Assembly (NCBI GenBank): GCA_027924585.1
Contig: BSBM01001444.1
Location: 1,860,001-1,924,000 of the forward strand
DNA length: 64,000 nucleotides
DNA from: Larix kaempferi
Taxonomy: Eukaryota > Streptophyta > Pinopsida > Pinales > Pinaceae
Reading direction: 5' to 3'
Shown here: piece after piece, positions 1-11,877 of the stretch
Layout of the letters: each line of letters begins with the position of its first letter
Position numbering within the stretch: the first letter of the stretch is position 1
The notes under the pieces: model-generated
What the model was told of the DNA's origin: nothing
Seen by the model: only the letters and a program-made list of their open reading frames with translations
The model's database searches: none
Program-made: the position numbers and the translations under genes

Positions 1-2312
1 CAAAACTTTTTCTTGTGGCTTAGTTTTGATTTTTGAGATGGACGTTTCCATCGTCGCACCTCGTCTTTGCAAATAGGGCGACATCGTTAAAAGACACCTT
101 CTGGTTTTGCGACGACCTGGGTTCGTTGCAGTTCCCGTAAGGGATACCTACGACGACCCGAGGGCACAAAAACCCCTCACAAATCAACCCCAAAAACCTA
201 AAAAATGGACAAAAAATGAAATTGTAAACCACTAGAAAGGTGTTGGCTGAGATTTAGGTTTACTTGCTCCGAACGGCTTGTGAAATGGTCACTCATAGCT
301 CTGGCAATCGATGAATGAAATTCTACTCCAAATGGCACTTTCTTCTCCCCAATTTGGCAAATAACAATGGTAACTATATTTGGTCATTTTTTCTATTTTA
401 TAAACAAAAAGGAATATTCTTTTTCAAATTTAGATGCTCTATTGGTTATTTGCTATAGTTTTGATCATTTTTACTGCATTTGAATGCCCAGTTGACTATT
501 TGACCTAGTTTTCAAGCATGCAAGAGACGTTAAGTGTTTCATTTGCGCCGTTTTCGCATCGTAGCGATCATCTCAGGTATGAACAACCCGTTGAATGTTT
601 TTGTTGTTATTTTCATTCGTTAGATTTCAATTATTTAATGATGATGAGCTTACTCTTTGTTCTTTCTCGTGCTCTTAAAACCATGAGAATAAGTCACCAA
701 GTTATGATTTATCACTTTTCCAAGCTCGTTAAACTCCTACGGAAAAGGAACCCCCCCGAAGTCTATCTTTAAGCTCTTTTCAGGCTCTTGAAATACGAAA
801 AGATCGCCAAGCGAACTTGTCACGTTCACGCTTGCTAAAGTATTTGAACGGTCGTATCCTTGGTGATAGTTTACCCCTTTTTCGGACCAGGGGGCACTAT
901 TTACGAAAAAGGTATACTCCAGCCAATCATGACTGGAAGAGTCCTCTCCCGTGTTGTTTTACCCTTTTTCGGGCGACGAGGATAACTTTATGAAAAAGGA
1001 CCGTTGGAGTCTTCTTTAGTTCTTCTCAGACTCTCTAAACATGAAATGACGACCGAGTTTACCTTCTATGGAATCGTTAAAATATAACATTGAAGGGCCC
1101 GTAATGGGATGAATCCCTCCTCTCCCAGGTTCAGAAAATTTTTGGGATTGGACTCATCTATGATATGAGCTATACCAAGCATCTGGTTACCCTCATCAAG
1201 CTCGTAAAAAACACATGAGGCACTCATCATTCATGATGGGGAAAAGGGAAATATTTTATGTTACACTCTTTATCTGTGGCAGTACCTAGTCGTTCTTGAA
1301 CAAGGCACTCATTTGCATTTGCATACTGCACTTGGATCATGCGTTTGTCCTCGAGTTTTGCCTACTTCCTGAGTCTTGTTACTCCTTTGGGTCATCCAAA
1401 GAATACTTCCACCAATCAGTTGCGTTAGGAGTTGGTGTCGTACTCGTCATGTCAATACTGCCAAGTCATGCCATGCCCATGTTCAAGAATACTTTCACCA
1501 CTCATTATCTGCAGTCAGTACACCTTCCACCATGTCGGTCTACTCTGAGTCAGTCTTGTATGTTACTATACCATCCGATCTACTCCAAACATCTGTTATC
1601 GAGTTTCGTGTCGATGATGGGGGATTCATCATGGCCCTCCTTCGACGGATTCATCCTTGTCGACTTCAAATCATCATTCGAGGATATTATCTAGAAACCA
1701 ATCGAGTACCTTGGGCCTGCGTGCCTCAATGGCAGGTTACCTCGCTTTCAACATGAGTTTACATCATTAATTCTTGATTGAAATATTTCGTTAAGCGTTC
1801 GACTTCAACTCATTTATTCGTGCTTGACGATATGTACTGTGATACCTGGGGAATCATTGACATTAATGGTGATTTCCCTCACGCTTGTTAAAAGTATACA
1901 TCAATGACCGGTAATCAAGTGGTTTCTACCATGTTCGACGTCAAGACATTTGTAATCACATGGACAAATTCGTATCATTGCAGGTTCGACTTGAAGACCC
2001 TGGGGAGTCATGTTTTACCCAGGTTGAAATGGAGATTGTTTTGAGTCATATTACACAGATCCACTTTTGTATTGGTCATGGTTGTGTTATCATCTCATCA
2101 TGGATCTATGCTTGTGTCTAATAGCCATGATTGTGTTTAGTCGGTCATTACTACCATGGATCCGCACTGTATTGGTCGGCAACCGTGTTGTGAGTCATAT
2201 GAGACTGTGTACTCAGAGTCAGTTATACTACAGCAGCATCCTTCGTCCGACAAGTCCATTTCCATTCCTTCTGTCAAAGCATTTCACCTGTTCAGTTTCA
2301 ACAGCTTCATGC
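1..2312 (+). other. 3' internal/untranslated part of family-C Gypsy element; no coding signal
   Basis: I find no convincing coding sequence here. The open frames (for example 1296-1694) are short, overlap in several phases and show no protein motifs. Degenerate internal repetition is visible: a 'caagaatacttycaccaMtca'-like phrase recurs about 100 bp apart near 1390-1500, and an 'aggctcttgaaatac' / 'agactctctaaacat' phrase recurs near 780 and 1030. The stretch ends in a polypurine-like tract directly before an LTR start at 2327, so it is best read as the 3' non-coding tail of an LTR retrotransposon whose pol lies left of the window. Confidence 0.4.
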
Positions 2313-2326
2313 TTTGGGGGGCATTC
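2313..2326 (+). other. Polypurine tract of family-C Gypsy element
   Basis: The tract ttggggggcattc sits immediately 5' of an LTR start (TGTTACGCC) at 2327. This is the usual position for the plus-strand primer of an LTR retrotransposon and marks the following LTR as the 3' copy. Confidence 0.5.
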
Positions 2327-3007
2327 TGTTACGCCTAAATATTGCTACCCTGAAGTTTCCCATTACTGGAGGGATTAACTGACCTACTTTTCAAGGTCAT
2401 CGCAGTTCACCTTTGTGCAACATGCGACGTCGCAGGTTGTCCTAATGCAGCATGCGACGATGTTAGTTAGTTGGATAAAAGAGCATCTTCGAGCCCATTC
2501 TCGAAGCTAAGTGATGTGGAGCCCTATCCCTAGCCTTTAGGGGAGCTGGAATTCGGTTCCCTAGCCCTTGGGTGAGATCCCCTATCTCTCCCCTACCATA
2601 TCTCAACTTATCCTATCCTCTTAGTCCTATATAAGTGAAGCTCGTTCCCATTCCAAAGGGAGGAAATCTATAGTATCTACATGCTGGTGAAATTAGCTTA
2701 GGAGAGATCTCTACTCATCCCTTGAGAGATCCATCATCCCTTTGGAGGCTTTTGAATTGGCTTGATCGAAGAAGGATTGCTACGTTAAGTCATTGGTTGT
2801 AATCACTTCCTTCTATGTACTTTCCCTTTTATACAGTAATATAAATGCTTTCCACCAAATCTCATTGCATTGATGATGTTTTGTGTAGTTTTCCTGCTTA
2901 ACTACTTGCTTAGATCTATTATTGTTTAGGTGCATTTTACTAGTTTTGTTTCTGTATTGTCTTGACAGGTTTTGCAGCTGAGATCTAAAGACCATCAAGC
3001 TTGGATC
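2327..3007 (+). repeat. Family-C 3' LTR, first part (interrupted by Copia-1)
   Basis: Starts TGTTACGCCTAAAT. A second, opposite-strand copy starts TGTTACACCTAAAT when read leftward from 30335, and the two can be aligned throughout. A TATA-like CTATATAAG lies at 2638-2646. The LTR continues after Copia-1 at 9470 and ends near 9642 (…gtcaaaca). Sequence 3003-3007 (ggatc) is the left side of the Copia-1 target duplication. Confidence 0.65.
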
Positions 3008-3600
3008 TATTATTTTTTCGATAATTTCATTCCATTATCATTCAGGATCACTAACAGAATAACATGTACAACATATCAATCATAAACACAATCATGCAAG
3101 CACACAAGAGGCATAGAGTTTCACCAGGGAAAATCAAGAAGGTGAAAAACCCCGCAACTTCCTCAGAGATAGAATAAAACCAAGTACAAGATCACAAGGA
3201 TCAAACCCAAAGATATGTCTCTAGCAGATGCTCCTCCTCTTCCACAAGTGTGCCACTTTCTCTCTTAGCTATGCGAGCTTGAGAAGTGAGTGAATGAATA
3301 GAATGAAGGACACACCCCTCTTATTTATACTTGACTTGACTTGCCAATTAATTCACTGGGGCCGACTTGCTACTCAAGTCTAATAACCCACCCACATGAC
3401 CTAATCAGGGCCGACCCCTCATTGGTGGTCTAATAACCTATCAATACAAATGACAACACTTGTCAATACACATGACGACACTTCCAAATACAAATGACGA
3501 CACTTCCAATCAAAGGAATAATACATCTCTGTGGGATATACAATAAAGTACAAATGTAATGCATAGAAGAATATCTTTCGAGGTTACAAATACATCAACA
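3008..3600 (-). repeat. Copia-1 3' LTR
   Basis: About 593 bp, matching the right LTR at 8866-9469 with scattered substitutions. It ends …acatcaaca at 3600. The adjoining internal sequence ctccctctta reads as a polypurine tract on the minus strand. The terminal TG has mutated to TA here (tattattttt against tgttaattttt in the other LTR). Confidence 0.8.
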
Positions 3601-4083
3601 CTCCCTCTTAACTAGGAAGGTATTCTTTCGTCACGGGTCATCTATACATATTGGCGCAAGTCTTCAATTCTGGAGCTAGATCATCACCACCGGATCGCGG
3701 AGCATAAACATCATCACTACTGTTGTACTCGACATCTCAATCACTGGGATATCTCTGAATTCTACTCGTCATAGGAAGTTCTACAGAGCCAGCCCTTTTT
3801 CACGATGGATGTAGGCCCACCACCTGTAGGTCTTCATCAGCACTGGCCATACTGTGGAATCCTCAGGACTGATTACGTGAGTCAACAAAACCTTGTAAGA
3901 GCATCCCAGGACTTTTACGAGCACACAACTCAACCTATCGGATCTCCCAAGACCTTTTACATGCCACTGCACAACCTGTTCACGGCCACAGAGTATCATC
4001 CGGATACTCACGATCATACTGATCATAACATTGTTCACGAAGCACAACCCAGATTCACATCACACAACACTTACACTCACCGG
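3601..4083 (-). other. Copia-1 3' untranslated region, unique part
   Basis: Lies between the 3' LTR and the tandem array and has no recognisable coding sequence. It includes the polypurine stretch next to 3601 (minus-strand taagagggag). Small open frames such as 3781-4113 have no family features. Confidence 0.4.
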
Positions 4084-4500
4084 CATGGGAAGACACACTT
4101 CAACCATCCGTGAACGGCTTAGCACTTATATCTGCGCCATGGGAAAACACACTTCAACCATGCAAGAATGGCACCGCATTTATATCCATAACCATGGGAA
4201 GACACACTTCAACCATGCTAGGAATGGCACAATACTTATATCGCAGCCATGGGAAGACAAACTTCAACCATGCTCGAATGGCCCCAGCCCTTACATCTTC
4301 ACCGTGGGAGAACACATCTACACCTTGTGAAGAATGGCTTCAGCCCTTACATATTTACTGTGGGAGAACACATCTACACCTTGTAAAGAATGGCTCAACA
4401 ATTACATCACGACCTTGGGAGAACACATCTACACCTTTGTCGGAAAAGCTCGAAAATTATATCATGACCATGGGAGAACACATCTACACCATGTCTGAAA
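4084..4500. repeat. 55-bp tandem array in Copia-1 3' region, about 8 copies
   Basis: The phrase catgggaagacacacttcaa and its variant gtgggagaacacatctacac recur at about 4084, 4138, 4193, 4248, 4304, 4360, 4415 and 4470. The period is 54-56 bp. The first four units share one variant and the last four another, so the array seems to have grown in two rounds. The long frames across it are repeat translations, not genes. Confidence 0.85.
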
Positions 4501-4529
4501 AGCCTATGTGCATCTGTGTCTTCGGAACT

Positions 4530-4765
4530 CATCACACATGATCATCCTAATCATCGTCATTGCATCGTCCTGATGCATGTTGTCCAGAGCATCGTCCTGA
4601 TACTCATCATCCATCATCAACCTAATCATACAATGTATCCACCTGATACATATCATCATACATGATCCAACTGATGCATATACATATACATGATCCAACT
4701 GATCATACACAACATCCAACTGATGCATATACAGAGAAGTAACTGGAGCATCGTCTTGATGCTCA
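4530..4765. repeat. Degenerate CATCGTCCTGAT / GATCCAACTGAT short repeats
   Basis: The phrases catcgtcctgat and gatccaactgatgcatatac recur several times in about 230 bp between the 55-bp array and the RNase H end of Copia-1. Spacing is irregular, as in an old microsatellite-like expansion. Confidence 0.6.
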
Positions 4766-4844
4766 TCATCCAGCGCTTACATCCATAGCCATGGGAAGGA
4801 TCCTCCTCTCACCATGCTTGGAATGGCTCCTTCAAATGTGTCCA

Positions 4845-7800
4845 TCACTTCTTCCTTGAAGTGTCGTCAATCTGAATAACACCAAGCCTCTCTCTGAAGT
4901 ACTCAAACTTCACTATGGATAGTGGTTTTGTCAACACATCTGCAACCTGCTCATCCGTCGCAACATACAGGAGCTTCACTGCTCCTCTCTGCACCATATC
5001 CCTGATATAGTGATATTTGATCTCAATGTGCTTCGACCTGTCGTGAAACACTGGGTTCTCAGACAGCTTCACACAACTCTAGTTGTCACAAAAGATACCA
5101 GTAGCCTCCAATGGGAGATCAAATAACTCAGACAGTAGCTTCCTAAGCCATACTGCCTCACAACTAGCCAAAAAAGCTGCAACATACTCTGCTTCGGCTG
5201 TACTTAGTGCTACACGGGATTGCTTCCTGCTAAACCAAGAGATCACACTTGATCCCATACTGAAGCGGCATCCAGAAGTGCTCTTCCTATCTACAGCACT
5301 GCCTTCCCAATCTGAATCAACATAACCTTGCAGGTTAAACTTTTGATTCGCATCATACTTGAGCCCATAATCAATTGTACCCTTCAGGTACCTCAAAATA
5401 TGCTTTACAGCAACAAGGTGAACACCTCTCGGATCCGTTAGGAACTAGCTCAATGTGTTCACTGCAAAGCAAATATCCGGTCTCATGTTCGTCAGGTACA
5501 TCAAGGACCCAATCATTTGACGATACATAGTGACATCAACCGGCTTAGATGAAGCATCACACAGAAGCTTCAGGTTCGATGCCATAGGTGTGGCCATGGC
5601 CTTGCAATCCATCATCCCGAACCTCTTCAGGATCTCTACTACATACTTCCCTTGTCCAAGGAAGATCCCATCTGCACTCTGCCACACCTCCATGCCTAGA
5701 AAATAGTGCATCATCCCCAAGTCTTTCATCTCAAACTCGGCGGCAAGCATCCTTCCATTCTTTCTTTTCCGCTGCTTCTTCATAGCTGGAAGGTTCTTTG
5801 TTCATAATGTCACAGAGTAAGGAAACATAACTGGTGTGTGATCTAGTCCTCTTCCTTTCTCTGTGTTCTTCTTCTAGGATGCCATACCTTTCTGCATCTT
5901 GAATGAGCTCTCTAGCCCATGTAGGTTTCCTCTTGTGAGAGTTCTTCTCACGGGGTGGATCTATAGATTCTTGCGGATCTTCAATTTCACGAACTGCTTC
6001 TAGAATTGCTTCATTCATGGTAGTATCTAGAAATCTAGTTACCTTTGGTTCTTCATGGTCATCAACAGGTGTCTTCCTCGATTTGATGTATGCTGATTCT
6101 TCATCAAATGTTACATCCCTGCTGATGTCAATCTTCTTGAACCTTGGAAAGTATATTCTGTAAGCCTTTGAGATTTCACTGTAACCCACAAAGATGCTCT
6201 TCTTTCTTGAAGGATCTAGCTTTGTCCTATTTTCCTTTGGAATGTGTGTATATACTGGACAACCAAATATTCTGAGATGGTTAACTTTTGGTTTCTTGCC
6301 AGAGAAGACTTCTTCTGGTGTCTTATTGTCAAGTATCTTGTGAGGTGTTCTATTCTGCACATATACAGCTGTCCTAGCTGCTTTTGCCCATAAATGCATA
6401 GGTAGATCTTGGTCATGAAGCATTGCCTGTGCTGCTTCCATGATAGTTCTATTCTTCCTTTATGCAACTCCATTTGGTTGTGGATTGTAGGGAGCAGTCA
6501 ACTCCCTCTTAATCCCTGAATCACTGCATAGCTTCTTGAAATCACCTGAAGTAAATTCTCCACCATTGTCGGATCTGAAGGTCTTAATCTTCTTATCTAT
6601 TTGATTTTCTATCAAGGCTTTGAATTCTTTGAACTTATCAAACACTTCATCTTTATTCTTCAAGAAATAAACCCAAGTCTTCCTAGAGAAATCATCAATG
6701 AAAGAAACATAGTATACATACCCACTCAGAGAACTGGATGATGACATTGGACCACATACATCGGAGTGGATAATCTCTAAGATTCCTTTTGCTTTGCTTT
6801 CACTGCTTGGAAATGCCTTCTTTGTGTTCTTTCCTTTTGCACATCCTTTGCAAACACCTTCATGCTTTGACTGGATTTCAGGAATACCTTCTACAGCTTT
6901 GCTTTCTATTGGGAGTGCTCTATAGTGCACATGAGAAAACCTTCTATGCCAAAGTTCACTTGGCTCCATGGATTCATGTACCATGGCATGTTCAGGTTGT
7001 CCCTTCAATTTGTACAATCCTCCCTCTTTCTCTCCAATTACTACTGCATCATCTATGGTCTTACCCTTTGGCCACATGAGTACTTGGCCATCCACAAATG
7101 TAACTCTCATTCCCTTTGCATCCAAAGATGATATGGAGAGAAGATTCTTCTTAAGTCCAGGTACATATAAAACATCTTGAATTTTTATAGACTTCCCAGA
7201 GTCTAGTTTGTAGGAGGCTTCACCACTTCCTTTTATGGGATATTGATAGTCATCCTCAAGTTTCACCTTCTGAGGTGACTCATGTTCAGATAGGTTCATG
7301 AAAGATTCTTTAAACCCAGTCACATGTTTAGAAGCCCCACTATCAATAATCCAATCATTACATCCATGAGAGATAGTACATGTGAGAGCAGAGATTAGAA
7401 CATATTCATCTTCACTAGATGAGTCATCACTTTCTGCTCTAGCCTTCTTCTTAGGAGGTTCATCATCCTCAGCAGCATGAGCATGATATCTCCTTTTGTT
7501 TCTCTTCTTTTTCTTGTTAAAGTTGTTGTTGTTTCCCTTTTTGTTCTTGGGACAATCTGAGGCAAAGTGTCCTTTCTCATTGCAATTGAAGCATCTCAGA
7601 TCTTTCTTCTCTTTTGGATGGTAGTGAGAAAATTTCTTGCGATGAGGTGGCTCTCTCTTGAGCTTGCCTTTCTTGGTGTGAGCTGTGAGAGCTTGATCTT
7701 CATTTCCCATCTTTTCTTCTCGGGCCACAAGTCTAGCTTCTTCCTGTGAGCATTCTTCCCACAGTCTACTGAAAGAGATTAATTTCTTTCTTGCATAGAT

Positions 7801-8288
7801 TCCTTGGATGAAGGAGTCCCATGACCTAGGTAGGCCATTCAATGTGGTCATTACAATTTCACCATTCTCCACTACTTCATCCATAGCTTCAAGTTGTTCC
7901 TTGATTTGAGAGACCTTGGAAAATTAGGATTGAATGGTCTCTCCATTCTGAAGCTTTACCCCTTTCAATTGGTTTCGCAGAGTCATCTTCTGATTTATGT
8001 TCTTTCCTTCAAACAACTTGGTCAAGGAGTCAAACATCTGCTTAGTGTCTTTAGGGAAGACACATGAGGTATGAGATGTTCTTTGATAGAATCAACAATG
8101 ATTCTCTTAGCCTTGACCAAGTTCTTCTTGTGTAAGGTCTTAGCCTCATCTCCCTGTGGGACAGGGACCTATTGACTTATGTAAGTGTCCAAATCATTTT
8201 CTTCTAGGATTAACCCAATCCTATACTTCCATGCTCGGAAGTTATCAGCTCCATCAAGCTTATCCTCAATCTTGGTGTGGTGAGACAT
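4845..8288 (-). pseudogene. Copia-1 gag-pol polyprotein, broken
   Basis: The gag start is at 8288 (MSHHTKIEDK…), with a UBN2-type gag around 7500-8288 interrupted by a TAA near 7925. Domains then follow in order. A CX2CX4HX4C knuckle (CFNCNEKGHFASDC) lies near 7560-7600. The protease has WIIDSGASKH near 7340. The integrase has an HHCC zinc region and DDE core aspartates (IHSDVCGP, RSDNGGEF). The third catalytic residue, Glu of the 'NGVAERK' motif, is a TAA at 6460-6462. Integrase continues to about 5750. The protein then jumps from the RT N-terminus (EEAAEKKEWKDA) straight to LAAEFEMKDLG at about 5745. The RT core including YVDD, roughly 200 residues by comparison with the family, is missing and the frame is shifted. 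The RT thumb and RNase H (KSTSGCRF, ALSTAEAEY, HIEIKYHYIRD) carry CAG-to-TAG-type stops at 5445-5447 and 5079-5081. Confidence 0.85.
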
Positions 8289-8853
8289 TTTAAAGAGTAA
8301 TTCAAATGGAAATAGAGAAGATTTAGGTCTTACCACTTGAATTGTTGAAAAACTGGATATGGAGCTCGATTAGGGTTTGTTAGAGAAACCCTAAAAATTC
8401 AAAATGTGAATTTCAAAATTCTGAAAGGATAGAAAGATGTGCCTTGATGAGTTGATCAGCTTGATATACTCAACAATTGAAAACTGCAAAGTTTCACCCT
8501 TTAGAAATGCTTTTCAATCTCCCAGATTCACTGGGGAGGGAGGACCTTGAATTAGGGTTTGAGTTTCCTGGAGCTTCACCCAACCAAAAAGTTCGATCCA
8601 AAGCTCTAAACTTCGATTTTTCCAAGGATCTTCCAGCTATGTCCTCAGATTTTAGAAATTTCTATTTTTGTGGAAACCCTAATTGTTAGGTCAAAAACTG
8701 AAACAACTCAGAATTGAATTCTGTCTCGACAAAAAGATGCGCCCTTGCTAGAAGAGTCAATCTATCTTTCTGCCTTTGATGAACTGTGAAGAGAAACCCA
8801 AATAATAAGAAGCCCTAGCTTCCGCAGCTGCATAGTGCCTTCTTCTTAGGTAA

Positions 8854-8865
8854 GCTCTGATACCA
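8854..8865 (-). other. Copia-1 primer-binding site (tRNA-Met type)
   Basis: On the minus strand this reads TGGTATCAGAGC, the classic plant Copia primer site complementary to initiator tRNA-Met, and it abuts the 5' LTR. Confidence 0.9.
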
Positions 8866-9469
8866 TGTTAATTTTTCGATAATTTCATTCCATTATCATT
8901 CAGGATCGCTAAGAGAATAACATGTACAACATATCAACAACATATCAATTATAAACACAATCATGCAAACACACAAGAGACACAGAGTTTCACCAGGGAA
9001 AACCAAGAAGGTGAAAAACCCCGCATTTTCCTCAGAGCTAGAATAAACCCAAGTACAAGATCACAAGGATCAAACCCAAAGAGATGTCTCTAGCAGATGC
9101 TCCTCCTCCTCCACAAGTGCGCCACTTTCTCTCTTCGCTATGCAAGCTTGAGAAGTGAGTGAATGAATAGAATGAGGGACACACCCCTCTTATTTATACT
9201 TGACTTGACCTGCCAATTGATTCACTAGGGTTGACTTGCTAGTCAAGTCTAATAACCCACCCACATGACCTAATCAGGGCCGACCCCTCATTGGTGGTCT
9301 AAGAACCCATCAATACAAATGATGACACTTGTCAATACACATGATAACACTTCCAAATACAAATGACGACACTTCCAATCAGAGGAATAATACATCTCTA
9401 TGGGATATACAATAAAGTACAAATGTAATACATAGAAGAATATCTTCTAAGGTTACAAATACATCAACA
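8866..9469 (-). repeat. Copia-1 5' LTR
   Basis: 604 bp, plus-strand boundaries TGTTAA…ATCAACA. It is homologous along its whole length to 3008-3600. The primer-binding site is directly adjacent at 8854-8865, which fixes this copy as the 5' LTR of a minus-strand element. Confidence 0.85.
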
Positions 9470-9642
9470 AGAGCAAACATCAAGGAGAAAGGATCAGGGA
9501 TCTGAAAGGTAAAGCATCTATCTACTCGATCTCTAATCAGATCTAGGAAAGTATTCTATATTCTGTCCTATTTGTTCTAGACTTACATTAAGCTAGGAAG
9601 ATCAGGCCTTGAGTCCGCTCTTGGTAGATTGTCCGTCAAACA
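9470..9642 (+). repeat. Family-C 3' LTR, second part
   Basis: Continues the LTR of 2327-3007 after the Copia-1 insertion. It matches the reverse complement of about 11878-12050, including the phrases ggtaaag/ggtaaga, attctgtcct, and ccgctc…gtagattgtcc. No primer site follows 9642, consistent with a 3' LTR. The first five bases (agagc) belong to the Copia-1 target duplication. Confidence 0.6.
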
Positions 9643-9729
9643 TATGTATAGGACCAATGGATATGTTGGCGTTATTTTAGGCAAAGGAAGGTGCAAAGTG
9701 TGCAATAATACACCACCGAGTTTAGGAAG

Positions 9730-9858
9730 ATGGCTATCATGTTGGGTATCTTACCCGATAACCCAAATGTACTCCTCAAGTATTTGGGACGGTTACATAG
9801 TCACATACGGAGGCAGGTGATTTTCTTCAATCCCACCATAAGGAAGATAAAGGTATGA
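9730..9858 (+). pseudogene. Gypsy gag fragment
   Basis: A 42-codon frame whose product includes NVLLKYLGRLHSHIRRQV and then FFNP. It resembles the end of plant Gypsy capsid proteins, where a 'FL.GL…IRRQV.LF.P' pattern is common. In an intact element the capsid end and the protease are separated by a nucleocapsid region. Here the protease fragment begins within 3 bases of the stop, so the middle has been deleted. Confidence 0.45.
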
Positions 9859-10271
9859 AAAAACTCTTCCACATCAAGATCCAAGTCAAGAAGACCAAGA
9901 TTGATGATCTATTCGATTCTGGTTCATAGGAAAACCTCATAGCAAAGGATTGGGTAGGTAAGCTTGGATTGGAAGTACATGATCATTCCAGTCCCTACCC
10001 ATTTGGATGGATAAATAAGGATGTAGAACTCAGAGTCATGAAACATAACAAGATCAAGTTCGGAATAAGTGCAGAGTACGTTGATGACGTCGAGGTAAAC
10101 GTAGTACCCCTAGATGTTTGTGGTGTAGTGTTTGGAATCCCCTACATGTATATGAGGGATGGGATATTCATGAGGAGAGGCAACCAACATTGCTTGATCA
10201 AGGATGAGAAATCCTTCAACATTAACATGCACAAAGGTAAATCAAAGATCTCTTGGGTAAGTGCTGATTGA
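9855..10271 (+). pseudogene. Gypsy retroviral-type aspartic protease fragment with stop in active site
   Basis: The 138-codon frame contains the retropepsin active site LFDSGS. It is followed at once by an in-frame TAG (9927-9929), where family members continue with a residue such as Gln or Thr. Downstream are the typical hydrophobic strands and the second conserved turn (VVPLDVCGVVFGIPYM), ending KGKSKISWVSAD. The protease of plant Gypsy elements cleaves the gag-pol polyprotein. RT and later domains do not follow, so this is a remnant. The C-terminal 100 codons (9969-10271) remain open. Confidence 0.7.
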
Positions 10272-11877
10272 GTGAAAAAATTGATCTCCATGGCTGGTAC
10301 GTGGAAGAACTACAATGCCCTCAGGATGCAGTGCAGGAAAATAACGACAACTGCCATGTTTTAAGACGTCGGAACACGTCTCTAACTTAACACACAAGTT
10401 ACTAAAAATTTTAACCTAGTTCTACCGTTAATTTTATCTGGATGGTTAGGTGAATACATGAGGTGAGTACATAAACGTAAACATAATGCAAACCCTAACT
10501 ACAAGAAAAATGCACTCTTTATCTTGATGGAATCTATGTACGGGAAGGAGAGATCTTTTTCCAATGGTCTCACAAATCATGAAATTTCAACAACACTCTC
10601 AATCTACCAAAAATGATAATGAAAGCACTCTTTTTGTTTTGCAAGCAAAACATGGAAATCAACAACACATCAAATCCAAATCAAAGCACTTCTTTTTGTC
10701 TTTTTTAATTAAAATGAACCTAAATGATGAAAAAGGAGAATCTCTATCTAGAGCACACTAACTTTTCAATTTTCACAATGATAACCTAAAAGCATGAAAA
10801 CCAAAGATGCATATAACTCCTTCAAGCATGGAATCACTTTTGAAAAAATTGGACTACACTTGGATTTTCCAAGAAAGTGAATGACTCATAATTCGAGAAA
10901 AATGCAAACGATTAATTCTCTTTCCAAACTTTCTGAATTCCAATGCATGAAACAATTTTTACAACAATTCTCAAATGAGCTTGAAAACGGTAAAAATGAA
11001 GCACCTTTAATTTTTTCAATGATATGCCAAGACGAAACTTGATAACGATGATGCTTTTAAGTGTAAATGGATGAAAAGAAAGACTACTTGCAGCACTCTA
11101 ATCACTTGGAAATTCTCAAAGAAATGACAAGCACTCCAATGACCTAAAAACACAAAAATCACTCGAAAAGATCAAATGCAAGCCAACCAAAGATAACTAA
11201 TCTCAACAATAGTTTGGGAGCGGATATAGCATGCTGGATAGATCTAGTGAGGTGATCAGGAAGAACGAGATGGAGTGGATGACCGTGGGGGATTGAAATT
11301 TCCCACCACTTCAATTGAAATCACTTGATAAAAAAGACCCAAAGACCAACACAAGCAAACCAAATGAAACACTGTTGAATAAAAGGACCTCTGCCTGGAA
11401 GATACAGTGCAGAGATGTCTACTGATCAATCCAAAAATCAAAATTTGGAGAAGAAGAGCCCAAGCCCTAAGCTTGAAAACTCGGCGCAGGCTGTGGTTAG
11501 GCACAGAGCGCCCAACGCAGGTTGCAAGAAGGGGAAAAGCGTCGGCGGCGTAGACTGTCAAATAGGCAAAAGCGTCGGTGGCGCAGTATCCTCAGAAGAA
11601 AAAAGTGCTCTGGATAAACATGCGCACTGGGTACACTACCCAGGTGCGTCGGGCGAATAAATCAGTGCAAACAAGGAAAAAATCCAAGCAATGATCAAGT
11701 AAATGGACTGAAAATGGTTTTGCAGACCTAGAGAAAGTCAACAAACTCCTAAAGGAAAGAAGCTGATGCTGAAAATAGGCTCAAGAGGCAAAGTAATGGC
11801 TCATTAAGAAAATCAAGAATAACACACTCAAACTTGAAATCAAAACAAATGTATGTCCCCAGTACGATCGCCGGATT
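10272..11877 (-). other. Probable leader/internal remnant of minus-strand family-C element
   Basis: A stretch of 1.6 kb without convincing genes, AT-rich apart from a GC-richer patch at 11480-11650. On the minus strand it follows the end of the family-C LTR at 11878 and the sequence aatccggcgatcgtactggg, which is a diverged tRNA-Asp-type primer site at best. It is therefore best read as the 5' leader of the family-C minus copy, truncated before any recognisable gag. The 101-codon frame at 11256-11561 shows no family features. Confidence 0.35.

Larger units (their letters stand above)
3008..9469 (-). mobile_element. Copia-1, decayed Ty1/Copia retrotransposon inserted in family-C LTR
   Basis: This element is on the minus strand and is bounded by two LTRs (3008-3600 and 8866-9469). 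It has a tRNA-Met-type primer site beside the right LTR and the Copia domain order gag, protease, integrase, RT, RNase H. The flanks are ggatc (3003-3007) and agagc (9470-9474). The uninterrupted family-C copy near 12042 reads ggagc at this place, so each flank carries one substitution from an original GGAGC duplication. The LTRs differ at roughly two dozen positions, so the element is not recent. The RT core is deleted and there are several nonsense codons, so it cannot move by itself. Confidence 0.85.

Noticed and set aside
1296-1756. Two overlapping frames of 126-132 codons
   Set aside because: They overlap in different phases, have no motifs, and lie in a degenerate-repeat 3' non-coding region.
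4084-4500. CRISPR-like array
   Set aside because: Units are contiguous 55-bp tandem repeats without unique spacers, inside a plant retrotransposon.
4031-4541. Open frames of 99-143 codons across the Copia-1 3' region
   Set aside because: They are translations of the 55-bp tandem repeat in two phases, with no start context or protein signature.
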